Assembly (NCBI GenBank): GCA_018292915.2
Contig: JACVVK020000193.1
Span: 403,001 to 467,000 of the forward strand
Length of the DNA: 64,000 nucleotides
Direction of reading: 5' to 3'
From: Batillaria attramentaria
Lineage: Eukaryota; Mollusca; Gastropoda; Batillariidae
The notes under the pieces were generated by a model. It had not been told where the DNA came from. It did not search any database and saw only the letters and a program-made list of their open reading frames with translations. A program made the position numbers and the translations under genes. Positions 22,906 through 32,209 of this stretch are shown here, in pieces; within the stretch, counting starts at the first letter, position 1; every line of letters begins with the position of its first letter.

Positions 22906-23174
22906 ATGGCAGACAAAAGAAAACGGAGAGTGTTGACCTTAGCAGATCGCTTGAAAATGATCAAGGCAGTGGAAGACAATCCCAGCAAAGCACGCACCCA
23001 AATTGCGAATGAGTTTGATGTTCCACTGCCAACTCTCTCAAATATATTGAGAGAGAAGAATAAATACCTAAAGCAGGCTGCAAGTGGCGAATTAGTATCG
23101 ACTATCAAGCGCGCAAGAGGCTCTCAACTGGCGTCTGTCGACAAATCTCTTTTGGGCTGGTTTACCTCGTGCAG
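22906..23174 (+). pseudogene. Tigger/pogo transposase N-terminus (CENP-B-type HTH)
   Basis: ATG at 22906 gives MADKRKRRVLTLADRLKMIK and onward a CENPB-N/psq helix-turn-helix (ARTQIANEFDVPLPTLSNIL), then the start of a second HTH (QLASVDKSLLGWF). Matches the N-terminal DNA-binding region of Tigger-type pogo transposases. It is cut after about 90 residues; a GCAG|GTGGGC at 23174 could be a donor. No DDE domain follows in the window. Confidence 0.65.
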
Positions 23175-23329
23175 GTGGGCTTTTCTTATTTTCTTATGAA
23201 TTTTGATTTGTAGATAGATTTGAAAATGTGTATGTTGATGCTGTCGCTACTGTAGGGGGCGGGGCGGGGGGATTATGGGCGTTCAAAATCGAGTGGGCTT
23301 GATTTGGAAATGGAGAGAGAGAGAGAAAG

Positions 23330-23492
23330 AGGGTGGGTGTGGGTGTTTGGGGGTTTAACATCCTTTTCCACCACATAGGGTGATATCAAAGACGGGGCAA
23401 CGATGAAAAAGCCAGAACAAATATTTGGCCCCAGCCGGGATCGAACTCACGACCAGAGCATTAGAAGTCCAACGCTCTACCATTCGACCACC
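23330..23492 (-). repeat. tRNA-related SINE, main part, split by an insertion
   Basis: On minus: GTGGTCGAATGGTAGAGCG (A-box region), GAGTTCGATCCCGGCTGG (B-box region), then the AAATATTTG, GTGATATCACCC and G/T-rich tail. The remaining end (CTCCCCGAGAGAGAG) lies at 24820-24852, beyond a 1.3-kb insertion. Compare the unsplit copy at 56665-56850. Confidence 0.7.
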
Positions 23493-23886
23493 CCGGTGTA
23501 CCAGGCCAGAATCTACCCCGTCCAGAATCTACCCCGCAGGAACTGGCCTAGGCCCAAATCTACCCGGGTAGAAACTGGACTAGGCCAGAAGCTACACCGG
23601 GTTTAAACTGGCCTGGGCCAGTTCCTATCCCCCCTGGCCCAGAATCTACCCCCTCCTGTTCTAGGCCAGTTTCTCTCCCCCTGGCCCCGAATGAAATAAC
23701 ATCAGATTGACTATGCGTTTCTTTGTTTGAACAGTATATATGTCTTTGATTACACTTTGAAATAATAGTATTGTCTCTAAAAATGGTTCGTGTAAGTTTT
23801 GTTCATGCTAGTACAAGAGCGTATAAATGAATATTAAAATTTTGTCAAAATTATGTTTTAATGTACGCGTGCACACACACACAGAC

Positions 23887-23952
<66 letters not shown>

Positions 23953-24819
23953 GACTGAGATAGATAGAGATGTTAATTAAAATTAATTTCAATGCAAACA
24001 GTATAACATCAGAGCAATCTGCATAAAAAATTGAGTAACTTGAGTTGCAGATGAAAGCACATGTTAACTAATAATAATAATAATAATTTATTTCTATAGC
24101 GCTGTAATCTACTTATAAGGCAGTTCTAAGCGCTAAAAGTACAGGTAAAAGTACAGATAAGAGTCAAGGTTCAGGGCCAGGGCAACTGCATGTATGGTAC
24201 TTTATAAGGAGATGGAGAAAGACGGAGGCAGGTTAGACGGTGCTTTAAGATGAAAACAGGTAGGTTTTTAGATTTGTTTCGAGGGAGGTTGACTGGCGGA
24301 GCGAAAGAGACAGTGAATTTCCAGGCGTTTGGACCAGCGTAGGAGAAGGCTCGACAGCCAACAGAAGAAAGTTTAGTACGTGGGATTCTGAATATCAGAG
24401 TATCGATACGATAAATATTGTGGTCTATAAAACAGACATACCAGCGATTTAAAATGAAACTTTATAACAAGGTTATGCAACGCTGAGAACGACGTTGAAG
24501 TGATCTGATCTGTTTTCCAGATAAATGGCAGTGTCAGTTTTCTTTCAGAGGAAAAAGCTTGCGGGGTAGCGCAACCAGCGCGTTTCCTCAGTACAACCAG
24601 TTCGACTCAGTAGTAGTCACTGTAGCAACTGGTGTAGTGAAATTGTGAATTTAGCTCAGTACAACGAATTCGAATTTAGCTCAGACCAGGGGGGTAGATT
24701 CGGGGCCAGGGGGGTAGAAACTGGCCTAGGCCAGAAACTACCCGGGTTTAAACTGGCCTAGTCCAGTTTCTACCCGGGTAGATTCGGGGCCAGGGGTAGA
24801 TTCTGGCCTGTTACACCGG
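23493..24819. mobile_element. Unclassified element with palindrome-array ends
   Basis: Ends CCGGTGTA-CCAGGCCAGAATC and its inverse GATTCTGGCCTG-TTACACCGG. Each end is a run of short palindromes built on AACTGGCCTAGGCCAG, CTACCCGGGTAG and GGGTTTAAAC (about 23501-23690 and 24684-24810). Inside are a (CA)n tract (23868-23951), an AATAAT run and a TTTATTTCTATAGCGC repeat block (24088 on). No coding region. It splits a SINE copy, which dates it as younger than that SINE. Confidence 0.6.
23868..23951. repeat. (CA)n microsatellite
   Basis: About 84 bp of CA with a few G interruptions at its start. Confidence 0.9.
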
Positions 24820-25452
24820 CTCCCCGAGAGAGAGAGGGAGAGAGAGAGAGATTGTGCAATGTAAGGGGGTGGGGGTCACGGTAAGGGGAAGGGGGGAATG
24901 TTGTAGGGGATACTGATGACTAAAGAACATAGCAAGTCAGACAGTAGAGGGAGAAGAGATAGGCGGGGAAGGAAAAGGGAGGGGGGAGGGGGATGGATAA
25001 GGGGGTTGTACTTCACGATCAGGGGGTTTATGCGTAGTCTATGTGGCGGTCCTTATTGAGAACAAGTGGTATGTGGATTATTACATCCGGTTTGCACAGG
25101 CAAAGGACTTCGGGTGCAGCCTGACCTATTTCGAATTAGAATAATAAATAGTTACTGCGGAATTCAGCCTGCACGGACAGAAATCCTACAACAACCCTGA
25201 GTAACCCTGTACCAAGACTCTGTCATTCTGATCTCACCAAAAGGTCCATAAATCAAGGGCCTGAACCCTAAGCATAAGCTGATTTACGGTCCTATAGCCG
25301 TGTACCTTTTCAACAACGGTAGTATGTGTCAGCTGTCAACACCCTTACGACTGCTCCCCTTGAGTATGGTGTGCAAGACGCCGACTGCAAGCATAACAGC
25401 CACTTATTATGAAAGCAGTCGTCTTGCACACCCCCCCCCCCCCCATCCCCGC

Positions 25453-25456
<4 letters not shown>
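24820..25456. other. SINE end, GA-rich and G-rich low-complexity sequence
   Basis: CTCCCCGAGAGAG completes the split SINE to 24852. Beyond it are G-rich tracts to about 25010 and no gene. Confidence 0.4.

Positions 25457-25502
<46 letters not shown>
25457..25502. repeat. (CA)n microsatellite
   Basis: Follows a C-run (25430-25444). Confidence 0.9.
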
Positions 25503-25503
<1 letters not shown>

Positions 25504-25650
25504 CTCGTACAACTATCTCTTACCCGAGAAACTGATCACCCCTTTTCTCCAGAGTGCAAAGTGACATGCGGTCAATATGATCATGAAGACTGCTGAGATC
25601 AACCATGCACAATTCCTGTCATTTTTGTGATGGGAACTACAACCACTTAC

Positions 25651-25708
25651 CTGTAACAGACCGTGGTAAGAAAACTAGAGTTGTAGTGAAGACAGTGATC
25701 CACTTCAT
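25651..25708 (-). CDS. Signal-peptide exon, probable first coding exon of the Ig gene
   Basis: ATG at 25708 encodes MKWITVFTTTLVFLPRSVT, a short n-region, hydrophobic core and small residues near the end, as in a secretory signal. The donor GTTACAG|GTAAGT leaves the frame in phase 1, which fits the phase-1 start of the Ig exon at 16219 on the same strand; joined, the junction codon is Gly. Other exons may lie between. The link is inference from strand, phase and order; transcript data would decide. Confidence 0.5.
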
Positions 25709-25809
25709 GTTTCCCGTGTACACTGAGCCGCTCACCGTGTGACACGAACTAGACCGGCCGTACACGGAAGTACATCCTTGACTGATCCGATACGGGGGCG
25801 TTTCTTTAG

Positions 25810-25935
25810 TCCTAGGTGTCGATAGTCGTACGTGTCAATAGTCCTACGTGTCAATATAGTCCTGCGTATCAATAGTTGCACGTCGGTAGTCCTACGATAA
25901 ATAGATTTTACATGTCGAAAGTCCGACGATTTTAC
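25810..25935. repeat. Degenerate 15-bp minisatellite (AGTCCTACGTGTCAAT type)
   Basis: About eight units of AGTCCTACGTGTCAAT with substitutions. The same motif forms 42640-42830. Confidence 0.65.
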
Positions 25936-25985
25936 GCTTTTTTGCTCACTTGTGTAACAAAGTGAGTCTATGTGATAACCCTCCG

Positions 25986-26050
<65 letters not shown>

Positions 26051-26686
26051 CGCAGCAAACCTTAACATTGGCCTCTTCTCAGAATTTACAAACAACAGAG
26101 GCACCAAACTTGGCTTGCTGATAGACAGCCATAAGACCTTTCAAAGCATACCAATCTGATTGACCTTGACCCAAGGTCAAGGCCACTAGATCTGTCTGTT
26201 TGGAAATGTTACATTGGCAATTTCTCAGAATGCAGAAACGCCAGAGACATCAAACTTTGCATGGTGATAGACATTGGCAATGCCTTTACTGACATACCTG
26301 TATTTAGTAACTTTGAATCAAGGTCAAGGCCATACAAGCTGTTTTGCTGAAAACATTCCAGAACATTAACACTGGCATTTTTCTCAGAAACAATGAACAG
26401 CAGAGGTACCAAACTTGGCATGCTGATAGACAGCCTAGGACCTTTCGAAACATATCATATTGACTGACCTTGAACCAAGGTCAAGGTAACTAAAGCTGTT
26501 TGAAAATTTTGTATTGGCATTTTCTCAGAATCTAGAAAAGCCAGAGACATCAAAATTTGCATGATGATAGACATTGACAATACCTTTACTGCCATGCCTG
26601 TATTCAGTGACTTTGAATCAAGGTCAAGGCCATACAAGCTGTTTGCAGAAAAGCTTCCAAAACCTTAACATTGGCATTTTCTCAGT

Positions 26687-28042
26687 CCCACCCTGCTCTT
26701 CACTGTAGACGTCACTGCGCTATACACATGCATTCCACACACCGATGGGCTCAAAGCTCTAGAGTTCTTCTTGAACAAACGTCAAGTCAAAAACCCTCCA
26801 ACCCATACCCTCCTCCGCCTGGCAGAACTGGTCCTCACCTTGAACACATTTGAGTTCAATGGTGAGATATTCTCACAGATCAGCGGTGTTGCCATGGGCA
26901 CGAAAATGGGCCCATCCTACGCCTGCCTCTTCATGGGGTACCTGGAGTATAGAATGCAGTCTTTGTACACAGGCCCGGTCCCTGAGCTGTACAAGAGATA
27001 TATTGACGACGGGTTTGGAGCGACCTCTCTTTCCGAAGAACAACTCCTGGAATACATCGATTTCTTGCGAAACTTCCACCCAGCCATCAAATACACGTAC
27101 GCCATCTCAGCGACTGCAGTCAACTTCCTTGACATCTCCGTAAATCTTCAAAACGGTTCACTCTCCACCTCAGTGCACTACAAGCCTACAGACTCACATG
27201 CATACCTGCATTACGATTCATCACACAGTCCTGCCACTAAACACAGCCTCCCATATTCACAGTTCCTTCGCCTTAAGAGGCTTTGTTCAGATTTAGAGGA
27301 TTTTCAAGAACGTTCAGTTGAAATGTCGCAGTTCTTTATAAAGAGGGGCTATCCCCAAACCACCATTGATGCAGCCCTTTTGAAAGTCACAACACACCAC
27401 CATCCTAACACCTCTTCTAATACAGTTGCCCAGGAACGTCCGGTTTTCTCCATTCCATTTCACCCCCATAATCTGTCAGTCCAACGTATCATCATGTCCA
27501 ACTGGCACATTCTGTCGAAGAGTTGCACAGTTGGACAGACCTTCCACACCCCACCTCTTGTTGCATACAAGAGGGACACCAACTTGCGAGACCTTCTGGT
27601 TCGCGCCAATGTCAGGCCCCACCAACCCCTACCCCCTGGTACAACTCCATGCAAAAAACAAAATTGCAAAACCTGCTGTCATGTCTCAACAGTGACTTCT
27701 GTCAAGGGCCCCAAAGGAAAAATGACCATCAAACGCCACTTCACATGCGACAGTACAAACCTCATATACGCCATCATCTGTACCGCATGTCACAAACTGT
27801 ATGTTGGGGAAACTGGACGTAGCCTGGCAACACGCTTTGCTGAACATATCGCCGACACCAGACACAACAGAATAAAACCCGTTGCCGTGCATTTCAATTC
27901 TGCAGGCCACTCCATCTTAAATATGACAGTAACTGGCCTGTGGCTTATGCACGGTGACGCCACAGACAGACGCGACATGGAGTCGCACATTATTCAGCGC
28001 CTGGGAAGTCAGGCCCCGGGTGGTTTGAACGAAAAGCCGTAA
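26687..28042 (+). CDS. Penelope-like reverse transcriptase with GIY-YIG endonuclease, 5' truncated
   Basis: Open from the element's truncated start: VDVTALYTCIPHTDG is RT motif A (catalytic Asp), GVAMGTKMGPSYACLFMG motif B and YKRYIDDGF motif C (YIDD). FLDISVNL and SVHYKPTDSHAYLHYDS follow. After a Cys-rich linker (CKKQNCKTCC) the GIY-YIG block reads NLIYAIICTACHKLYVGETG, with RFAEH after it. No stop before 28042, so this is a recent insertion. The N-terminal part of the RT is missing, so the product cannot be complete. Role when intact: target-primed reverse transcription with GIY-YIG nicking. Confidence 0.85.
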   Translation, partial: PTLLFTVDVTALYTCIPHTDGLKALEFFLNKRQVKNPPTHTLLRLAELVLTLNTFEFNGEIFSQISGVAMGTKMGPSYACLFMGYLEYRMQSLYTGPVPELYKRYIDDGFGATSLSEEQLLEYIDFLRNFHPAIKYTYAISATAVNFLDISVNLQNGSLSTSVHYKPTDSHAYLHYDSSHSPATKHSLPYSQFLRLKRLCSDLEDFQERSVEMSQFFIKRGYPQTTIDAALLKVTTHHHPNTSSNTVAQERPVFSIPFHPHNLSVQRIIMSNWHILSKSCTVGQTFHTPPLVAYKRDTNLRDLLVRANVRPHQPLPPGTTPCKKQNCKTCCHVSTVTSVKGPKGKMTIKRHFTCDSTNLIYAIICTACHKLYVGETGRSLATRFAEHIADTRHNRIKPVAVHFNSAGHSILNMTVTGLWLMHGDATDRRDMESHIIQRLGSQAPGGLNEKP

Positions 28043-28304
28043 CATAACCCTCTGAACTTTTTTCACACACAATCCATGGTCCTTGTCACCAAAGGATGGG
28101 TGTTGTGATTGCTAATTTTCACTATTCTTTTTTGTTCTTTTCTGCCCAACACATTTTTTTTTTTTTTTTTTTTTTCACACACAGTCCATGGTCTTCTGTC
28201 ACCTAAGGATGGGTGTTGTGATAATTTTGCTATTTTTTTCTGGTCCTTTTCTCGCCCACCTTTTTTTTTTTTTTTTTTTTTTTCCGCGCCGTGTATGTCA
28301 GTAC

Positions 28305-28443
28305 GTCCGCAGAGTTACCTTTTGCTTGTTTGTTGAAGTTATGTCCCATTTGTTTATGTCCTGAAGAAGGCGTAAGCCGAAACGTCGACCTGTGCCGTCC
28401 TTTGTCAAAGTTAAGTGGTTTCTGTCCCTTTTGTGTCGCTTTT
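28305..28443 (+). repeat. Penelope 3' tail
   Basis: Shared with 11269-11425; ends GTCGCTTTTATT before HINE sequence resumes. Confidence 0.7.
28361..28386 (+). ncRNA. Hammerhead-like core in Penelope 3' tail (tentative)
   Basis: CTGAAGA, then a GGC-GTAA-GCC stem-loop, then GAAACGTC: the order CUGANGA, stem II, GAAA of a hammerhead ribozyme core. An extra A before the stem departs from the standard core. The solo tail at 11339-11362 has the same arrangement with loop AAAA. Penelope-like elements are known to carry hammerhead motifs, but usually in the 5' repeat, so this is tentative. Confidence 0.3.
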
Positions 28444-29138
28444 ATTTTCTCAAAAACAATAAACAGCATAAGCCCCAAACCTGGCTTGCTGATAGACAGC
28501 AGTAAGACCTCCCAAAACTTACCATTTTGAATGACCTTGACTGAAGGAGGTCATTAAAGCTGTCTCATTGGAAATTTAGATTTGCCATTTTCTCAGAATC
28601 TATGGGTACCAGAGGCATCAAACTTTGGTGATAGACATTGACAAAACCTGCACTTGCATAGTTGTTTTCAATTTCCTTGAGTCAAGGTCAAGGCCATTCA
28701 AGATGTTTTGCGGAGACTTTAACGCTAGCATTTTCTTGGAAACAACAAACAGCAGAGGCACCAAACAAGGCACAATGATAGACAGAAATGAGTCCTATGC
28801 AGACATGTCCTTTTCAATGACCTTGACTCAAATGTAAGGTCATTACAGCTGTCTGTTGTGAAATTTTACCTTACCATTTGTACAGAGACTGCAAAAAATA
28901 GACCTATCAAACTTGGCATAATGATAGTCATTGATAAGCTCTTACAGATCTCACAGACCAAGGTCAAGGTCAAACAAGCTGTCCTGAGAAAACTGTTATA
29001 TTGCCATTTTCCGTTTTCTGAGGAACTATGAAAACAAGAGACACCTTAGACAGTGTGAAGAGCTTTACAAACATACTCTTTTGAATAACCTTGACCCATC
29101 TAACAAGTGAGCCAAGGCCGGAGGCTTTGCTCCTCTAG

Positions 29139-29648
29139 TTTAATCGATAGTTCTACGCTCAATATTCTGCACTGAATTTGTCGAGAAGTGGACTCGCTGC
29201 AATACTGGATGCTTTTTGGAAACGGAACATTGGTCAGAAAAGAAATACACCGGTTGAAATGCAAATTTGCTTCATATTACTAGTAGAGGTCTTTTTTTCC
29301 TAGAGAAAATGGGTTTCTCTTCTTTTATAAGGGCATCCATTTAAAAAAAAAGGAAATTATTGATTTTTTTATGCTAAATAATTTCTTTTTATGCTGCCCC
29401 AGCTTTTTGGCCGCTTTAGTGGTGTTCCTCCCAGGTCATGGGTGGAATCCACGGAGGGCTTGGAAGCTGGGACAATTTTTATTTTGCATGATGATGGAGA
29501 TGAGGATGATGGTAAGATGATGCTACGTACGGAGGTCCGTGTAGTTTGGGACTGCGGGACAAGGCCGTATTTCACGCTTTCTGTCATACATATCCCGGCG
29601 TGAACCAGGCAGAGTAGTAGTATATGGTACAACTCTCGATATCCAAAA
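29139..29648. other. No gene seen
   Basis: Repeats words from 16716-16770 (GTCGAGAAGTGGAC, TGCAATACTGGATGC, TTTTTGGAAA), so a low-copy repeat fragment is present at 29178-29260. T- and A-runs follow. Confidence 0.35.
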
Positions 29649-29735
29649 TGACGTCACATCACGTGACCGGAAGTAGGTCACCGGAAGTAGGTCACCAGAA
29701 GTAGGTCACTGGAAGTGGGTCACCGGAAGTCGGCG
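29649..29735. promoter_or_regulatory. CRE, E-box and five 14-bp ETS/half-site repeats
   Basis: TGACGTCA (29649-29656) and CACGTG (29660-29665) are followed by five direct units of CCGGAAGTAGGTCA with a 14-bp period from 29667 to 29735. Units 1, 2 and 5 keep CCGGAAGT, the strong ETS site; the first four end GGTCA, a nuclear-receptor half-site. Binding is inferred from motif identity only. Confidence 0.5.
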
Positions 29736-30255
29736 TGGTGTGTAGGGTTGAATGGTGATATTGGAATAAAGGGGTATTGTATTGTGATGTAAAGGCTGAA
29801 ACAATGGGTATTGTTAGGGAGTGAAGGGGTATTGTGTTGAGAAGAGGATTGATGATTGGGTGAGGGGTGAATGTCCTGGATGGGGTTGAATGGTGGTATT
29901 GGAACAAAGGGGTATGGCATTGTGGTGTAAAAGTTAAAACAATGGGTATTGAAACAATGGGGTATTGTAAAAGTTGAAGAGAAAAGGGTATTGTGTTGAA
30001 AGGAGAATGGATGGGAAGAAGTGAATGTCCTGGATGGAGCTGAACAGGGTGGTGGGGGACAATGGGCGGCTGGTGAAAGCATGGAGGAGATGGGTGAGTT
30101 GAGAGTGCTGACGAAACCACGCTCATGGATGAATGCTGATGGTACGAGCAGCTTACCGGTGATGATTTCGAATGGTCAGTATTCGTTACGTGACCGGCGT
30201 GCTCAGCGTCCAGTGTAGATGTTGTTTAGCGGTGAATGTATAATTTCCACTGGAA
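29736..30255 (+). other. Low-complexity GGGTATTGTGTTGAA-type degenerate repeats
   Basis: Words GGGGTATTGT, AACAATGGGTATTG and GAATGTCCTGGATGG recur at irregular spacing from 29770 to 30035. An open frame 30021-30218 overlaps the end and has no motif. Confidence 0.4.
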
Positions 30256-30585
30256 GTGTGTGATGCGGGTGATTTATGCGGTGATGTGCGATCCTTTGCA
30301 CCGTATGGGAGATGTATGGAGGTATTGAATGGAGCGCAGACAGCGCTTGGTGGAGAAACAATGGCCTTGATTTTACCACCATCGGAACAAGTGACTATTT
30401 TGACTTTGGGTCGGGCACACGAGACACTGGGGTGTCGTCAGGTATTGAGAGATGTTGTTGGTGGTATGAAAAGGCTGCGTGACTGTAGTGGAATGGACGT
30501 GGCTGAGCCATGGATGGAGTATCGGTGGGTAATAGATGAGGCTGGGACAGTGACTGAGTCTTCTCCCGAGTGGTTGTTTGGTTAA
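30256..30585 (+). CDS. Hypothetical protein, 109 aa
   Basis: Open frame with coding-like composition: a Cys-rich N-terminus (MCDAGDLCGDV), a PPSEQVTILTLGR stretch and an acidic, aromatic end (EPWMEYRWVIDEAG). An AATAAA lies shortly downstream near 30636. I do not recognise a family. It follows the ETS-type array by about 520 bp, and could be the end of a retroelement protein or a small host gene. Confidence 0.25.
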   Translation: MCDAGDLCGDVRSFAPYGRCMEVLNGAQTALGGETMALILPPSEQVTILTLGRAHETLGCRQVLRDVVGGMKRLRDCSGMDVAEPWMEYRWVIDEAGTVTESSPEWLFG

Positions 30586-30690
30586 GAAGTGTATGCGATA
30601 TGACATGTCCATGACAGTGAGGTGTAGTAGGCGAAATAAAGAAAGACAGAGAAGAATAGGGTTGTTTTGTTGTTGTTTTTGTTAAGTTTG

Positions 30691-30694
30691 CGCG

Positions 30695-30727
<33 letters not shown>

Positions 30728-30759
30728 GGATAAATAAAGACCAGTCAAGTGAATTATGT

Positions 30760-30806
<47 letters not shown>
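30691..30806. repeat. (CG)(CA)n, a GATAAATAAAGACCAGTCAA block and (AT)n
   Basis: CA tract to 30727, then CGGATAAATAAAGACCAGTC and AAGTGAATTATGTA, then about 40 bp of AT. The same block with flanking CA and AT tracts is at 39265-39372, so this is a dispersed repeat with two embedded microsatellites. Confidence 0.65.
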
Positions 30807-30808
<2 letters not shown>

Positions 30809-30829
30809 TCAAGAGTACAGAGTTGAGTC

Positions 30830-32089
30830 TAGTGAGTGTGACATGAGTACCCAGTTTTCAGCAAAGTGATAAACAAACTATTTTATATGAATTTGGTGTG
30901 TCTTGTCATGAGCAATCTTCACAGAATCTGATTTTCTCATACAAGTTGTCGATTGGCCGTATTTGAAGAAATAAGTTGTGAGTTTGTACATAACATTAAA
31001 CACTGTCACAATTTTGCAGACTTGAAATTTCAAGGCAAAAACAAACCAGTGATGTTGTTTGCATGTTGTGTTTTTATTTTGAAGGCTTAACCTTCAGCAA
31101 TATCACAAAAGAGAAGGAAAGACTCACTAGATGCAAAGAAATACAATGAAAAAGTGGTGTGAACATAACTTTACGTCAAGCGGCATGTTAAACTGAAATG
31201 AGCACCATTATGACAGAGTACTGATACTGTTTGGTCAATAAAACCTTCTTAAGAACATTGTTTGGGTTACTCAATAATAATGTAGTGCAATACATGAACA
31301 ATAATAAATGATACGTGAACAGAAATGGATTCAGATGTTTCTGGTTTTCTGCTTGACGGAACATGTCAATAAAACCCTTTAAAAAGCTAAACATTTTATT
31401 CCAGTTATTATTGTTTCCCAGTGAAATTAAAGACTGACCCTTGAAATACATGCAAAAACAAAAATAACAGTTGCTACTTCACTGTGTCCCTGAATAAAGT
31501 GATCAAAGAACGAACTGAGCATGCTTAAACATAACATTACAACATGACAGACTCATTCCAAACTTTTAAAGTCACACAGAAGGAAAAGGTACAAAAAAAT
31601 ATATTACCAGTGACTTTGTTTTTATGGTAAATACACCTTAGTCACACAAAAATGTATCTAACAGATTTAACACATGAATTATTACCATATCCAGCTGTCT
31701 GAACATAACTTGACACACTTGAACACAACATTACACTGTGACAGACAAATTTCAGATAGCTAAAGTCAACCAGAAGGAAAAAGAACAAAACATATCAGTT
31801 GTAGTAAGTGTGGTTCAATGGGAGGTACTCTTTAACCCCCTCAAAGTATGATTTTAAGCTTAATCCCATAGATAATTGCTATCTCAAGCTACATGAATGT
31901 AACTTTACGCAACTTCGAACATAACACTACACTGTGACAGACTCATCTGAGACTGTCAAAATCAAACAAGAGGAAACGGAACAAAAAAATGTATTACCAG
32001 GAAGTGTGCTTTAATCGAAGGTACACATTCTCTTCACAAAAATATGATTTAAAAGCATAATAAAATTGTTAACTGTCATTATCAAGTTG
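30830..32089. repeat. Degenerate tandem array with GAACATAAC units, left part
   Basis: Units of roughly 200 bp share GAACATAACATTACAC, GTGACAGACTCAT and AGAAGGAAAA-G-ACAAAAAA and ATTACCAG (about 31520, 31700, 31915). The array continues after L2 copy 1 at 36790-38060. Confidence 0.5.
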
Positions 32090-32209
32090 TAGGGGGCGCT
32101 GCGCAGCTGGCGACCCGTGGTCTCTCATTGCTCTCACTCTTTTTATGCTGTTTTATGCTGTTCTGAACTCTTGATTGCTGTGAATTGTGAGTGAGTAAGT
32201 GGGCTGAAG

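Larger units (their letters stand above)
26685..28443 (+). mobile_element. Penelope-like element, 5' truncated
   Basis: Body lies between two copies of ATTTTCTCA (26676-26684 and 28444-28452), a 9-bp target duplication inside a HINE core unit. It carries RT and GIY-YIG coding sequence, a 3' region with two tandem copies of a CACACA-TCCATGGTC-TTGTCACC-AAGGATGGGTGTTGTGAT block separated by T-runs, and the CTGAAGAAGGC 3' tail. Confidence 0.8.
25938..29138 (+). mobile_element. Pearl/HINE-like non-autonomous element with tandem core, interrupted by Penelope
   Basis: Starts at a T-run, then GCTCACTTGTGTAACAAAGTGAG (a hairpin and 5' subterminal repeat), CCCTCCGTCG and a (GT)n tract. Core units of about 150-210 bp follow, each with ATTGGCATTTTCTCAGAA, CCAAACTTGGCATGCTGATA and AAGGTCAAGG words. 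Near the right end AACAAGTGAGCC is the inverted subterminal repeat, and GGAGGCTTTGCTCCTCTAG forms a terminal hairpin with a CTAG end followed by TT. Subterminal repeats, tandem core, 3' stem-loop and insertion among Ts are the layout of Helentron-associated elements (HINEs) and of bivalve pearl elements. The Penelope element at 26685-28443 inserted later. Confidence 0.7.

Noticed and set aside
23380..23495. Functional tRNA gene
   Set aside because: A- and B-box-like words belong to a repeated SINE whose tRNA fold is not complete; the same unit occurs four times.
29692..30126. Pro/His-rich 144-aa minus frame
   Set aside because: Arises from the low-complexity GGGTATTGT repeats; no start context or motif.
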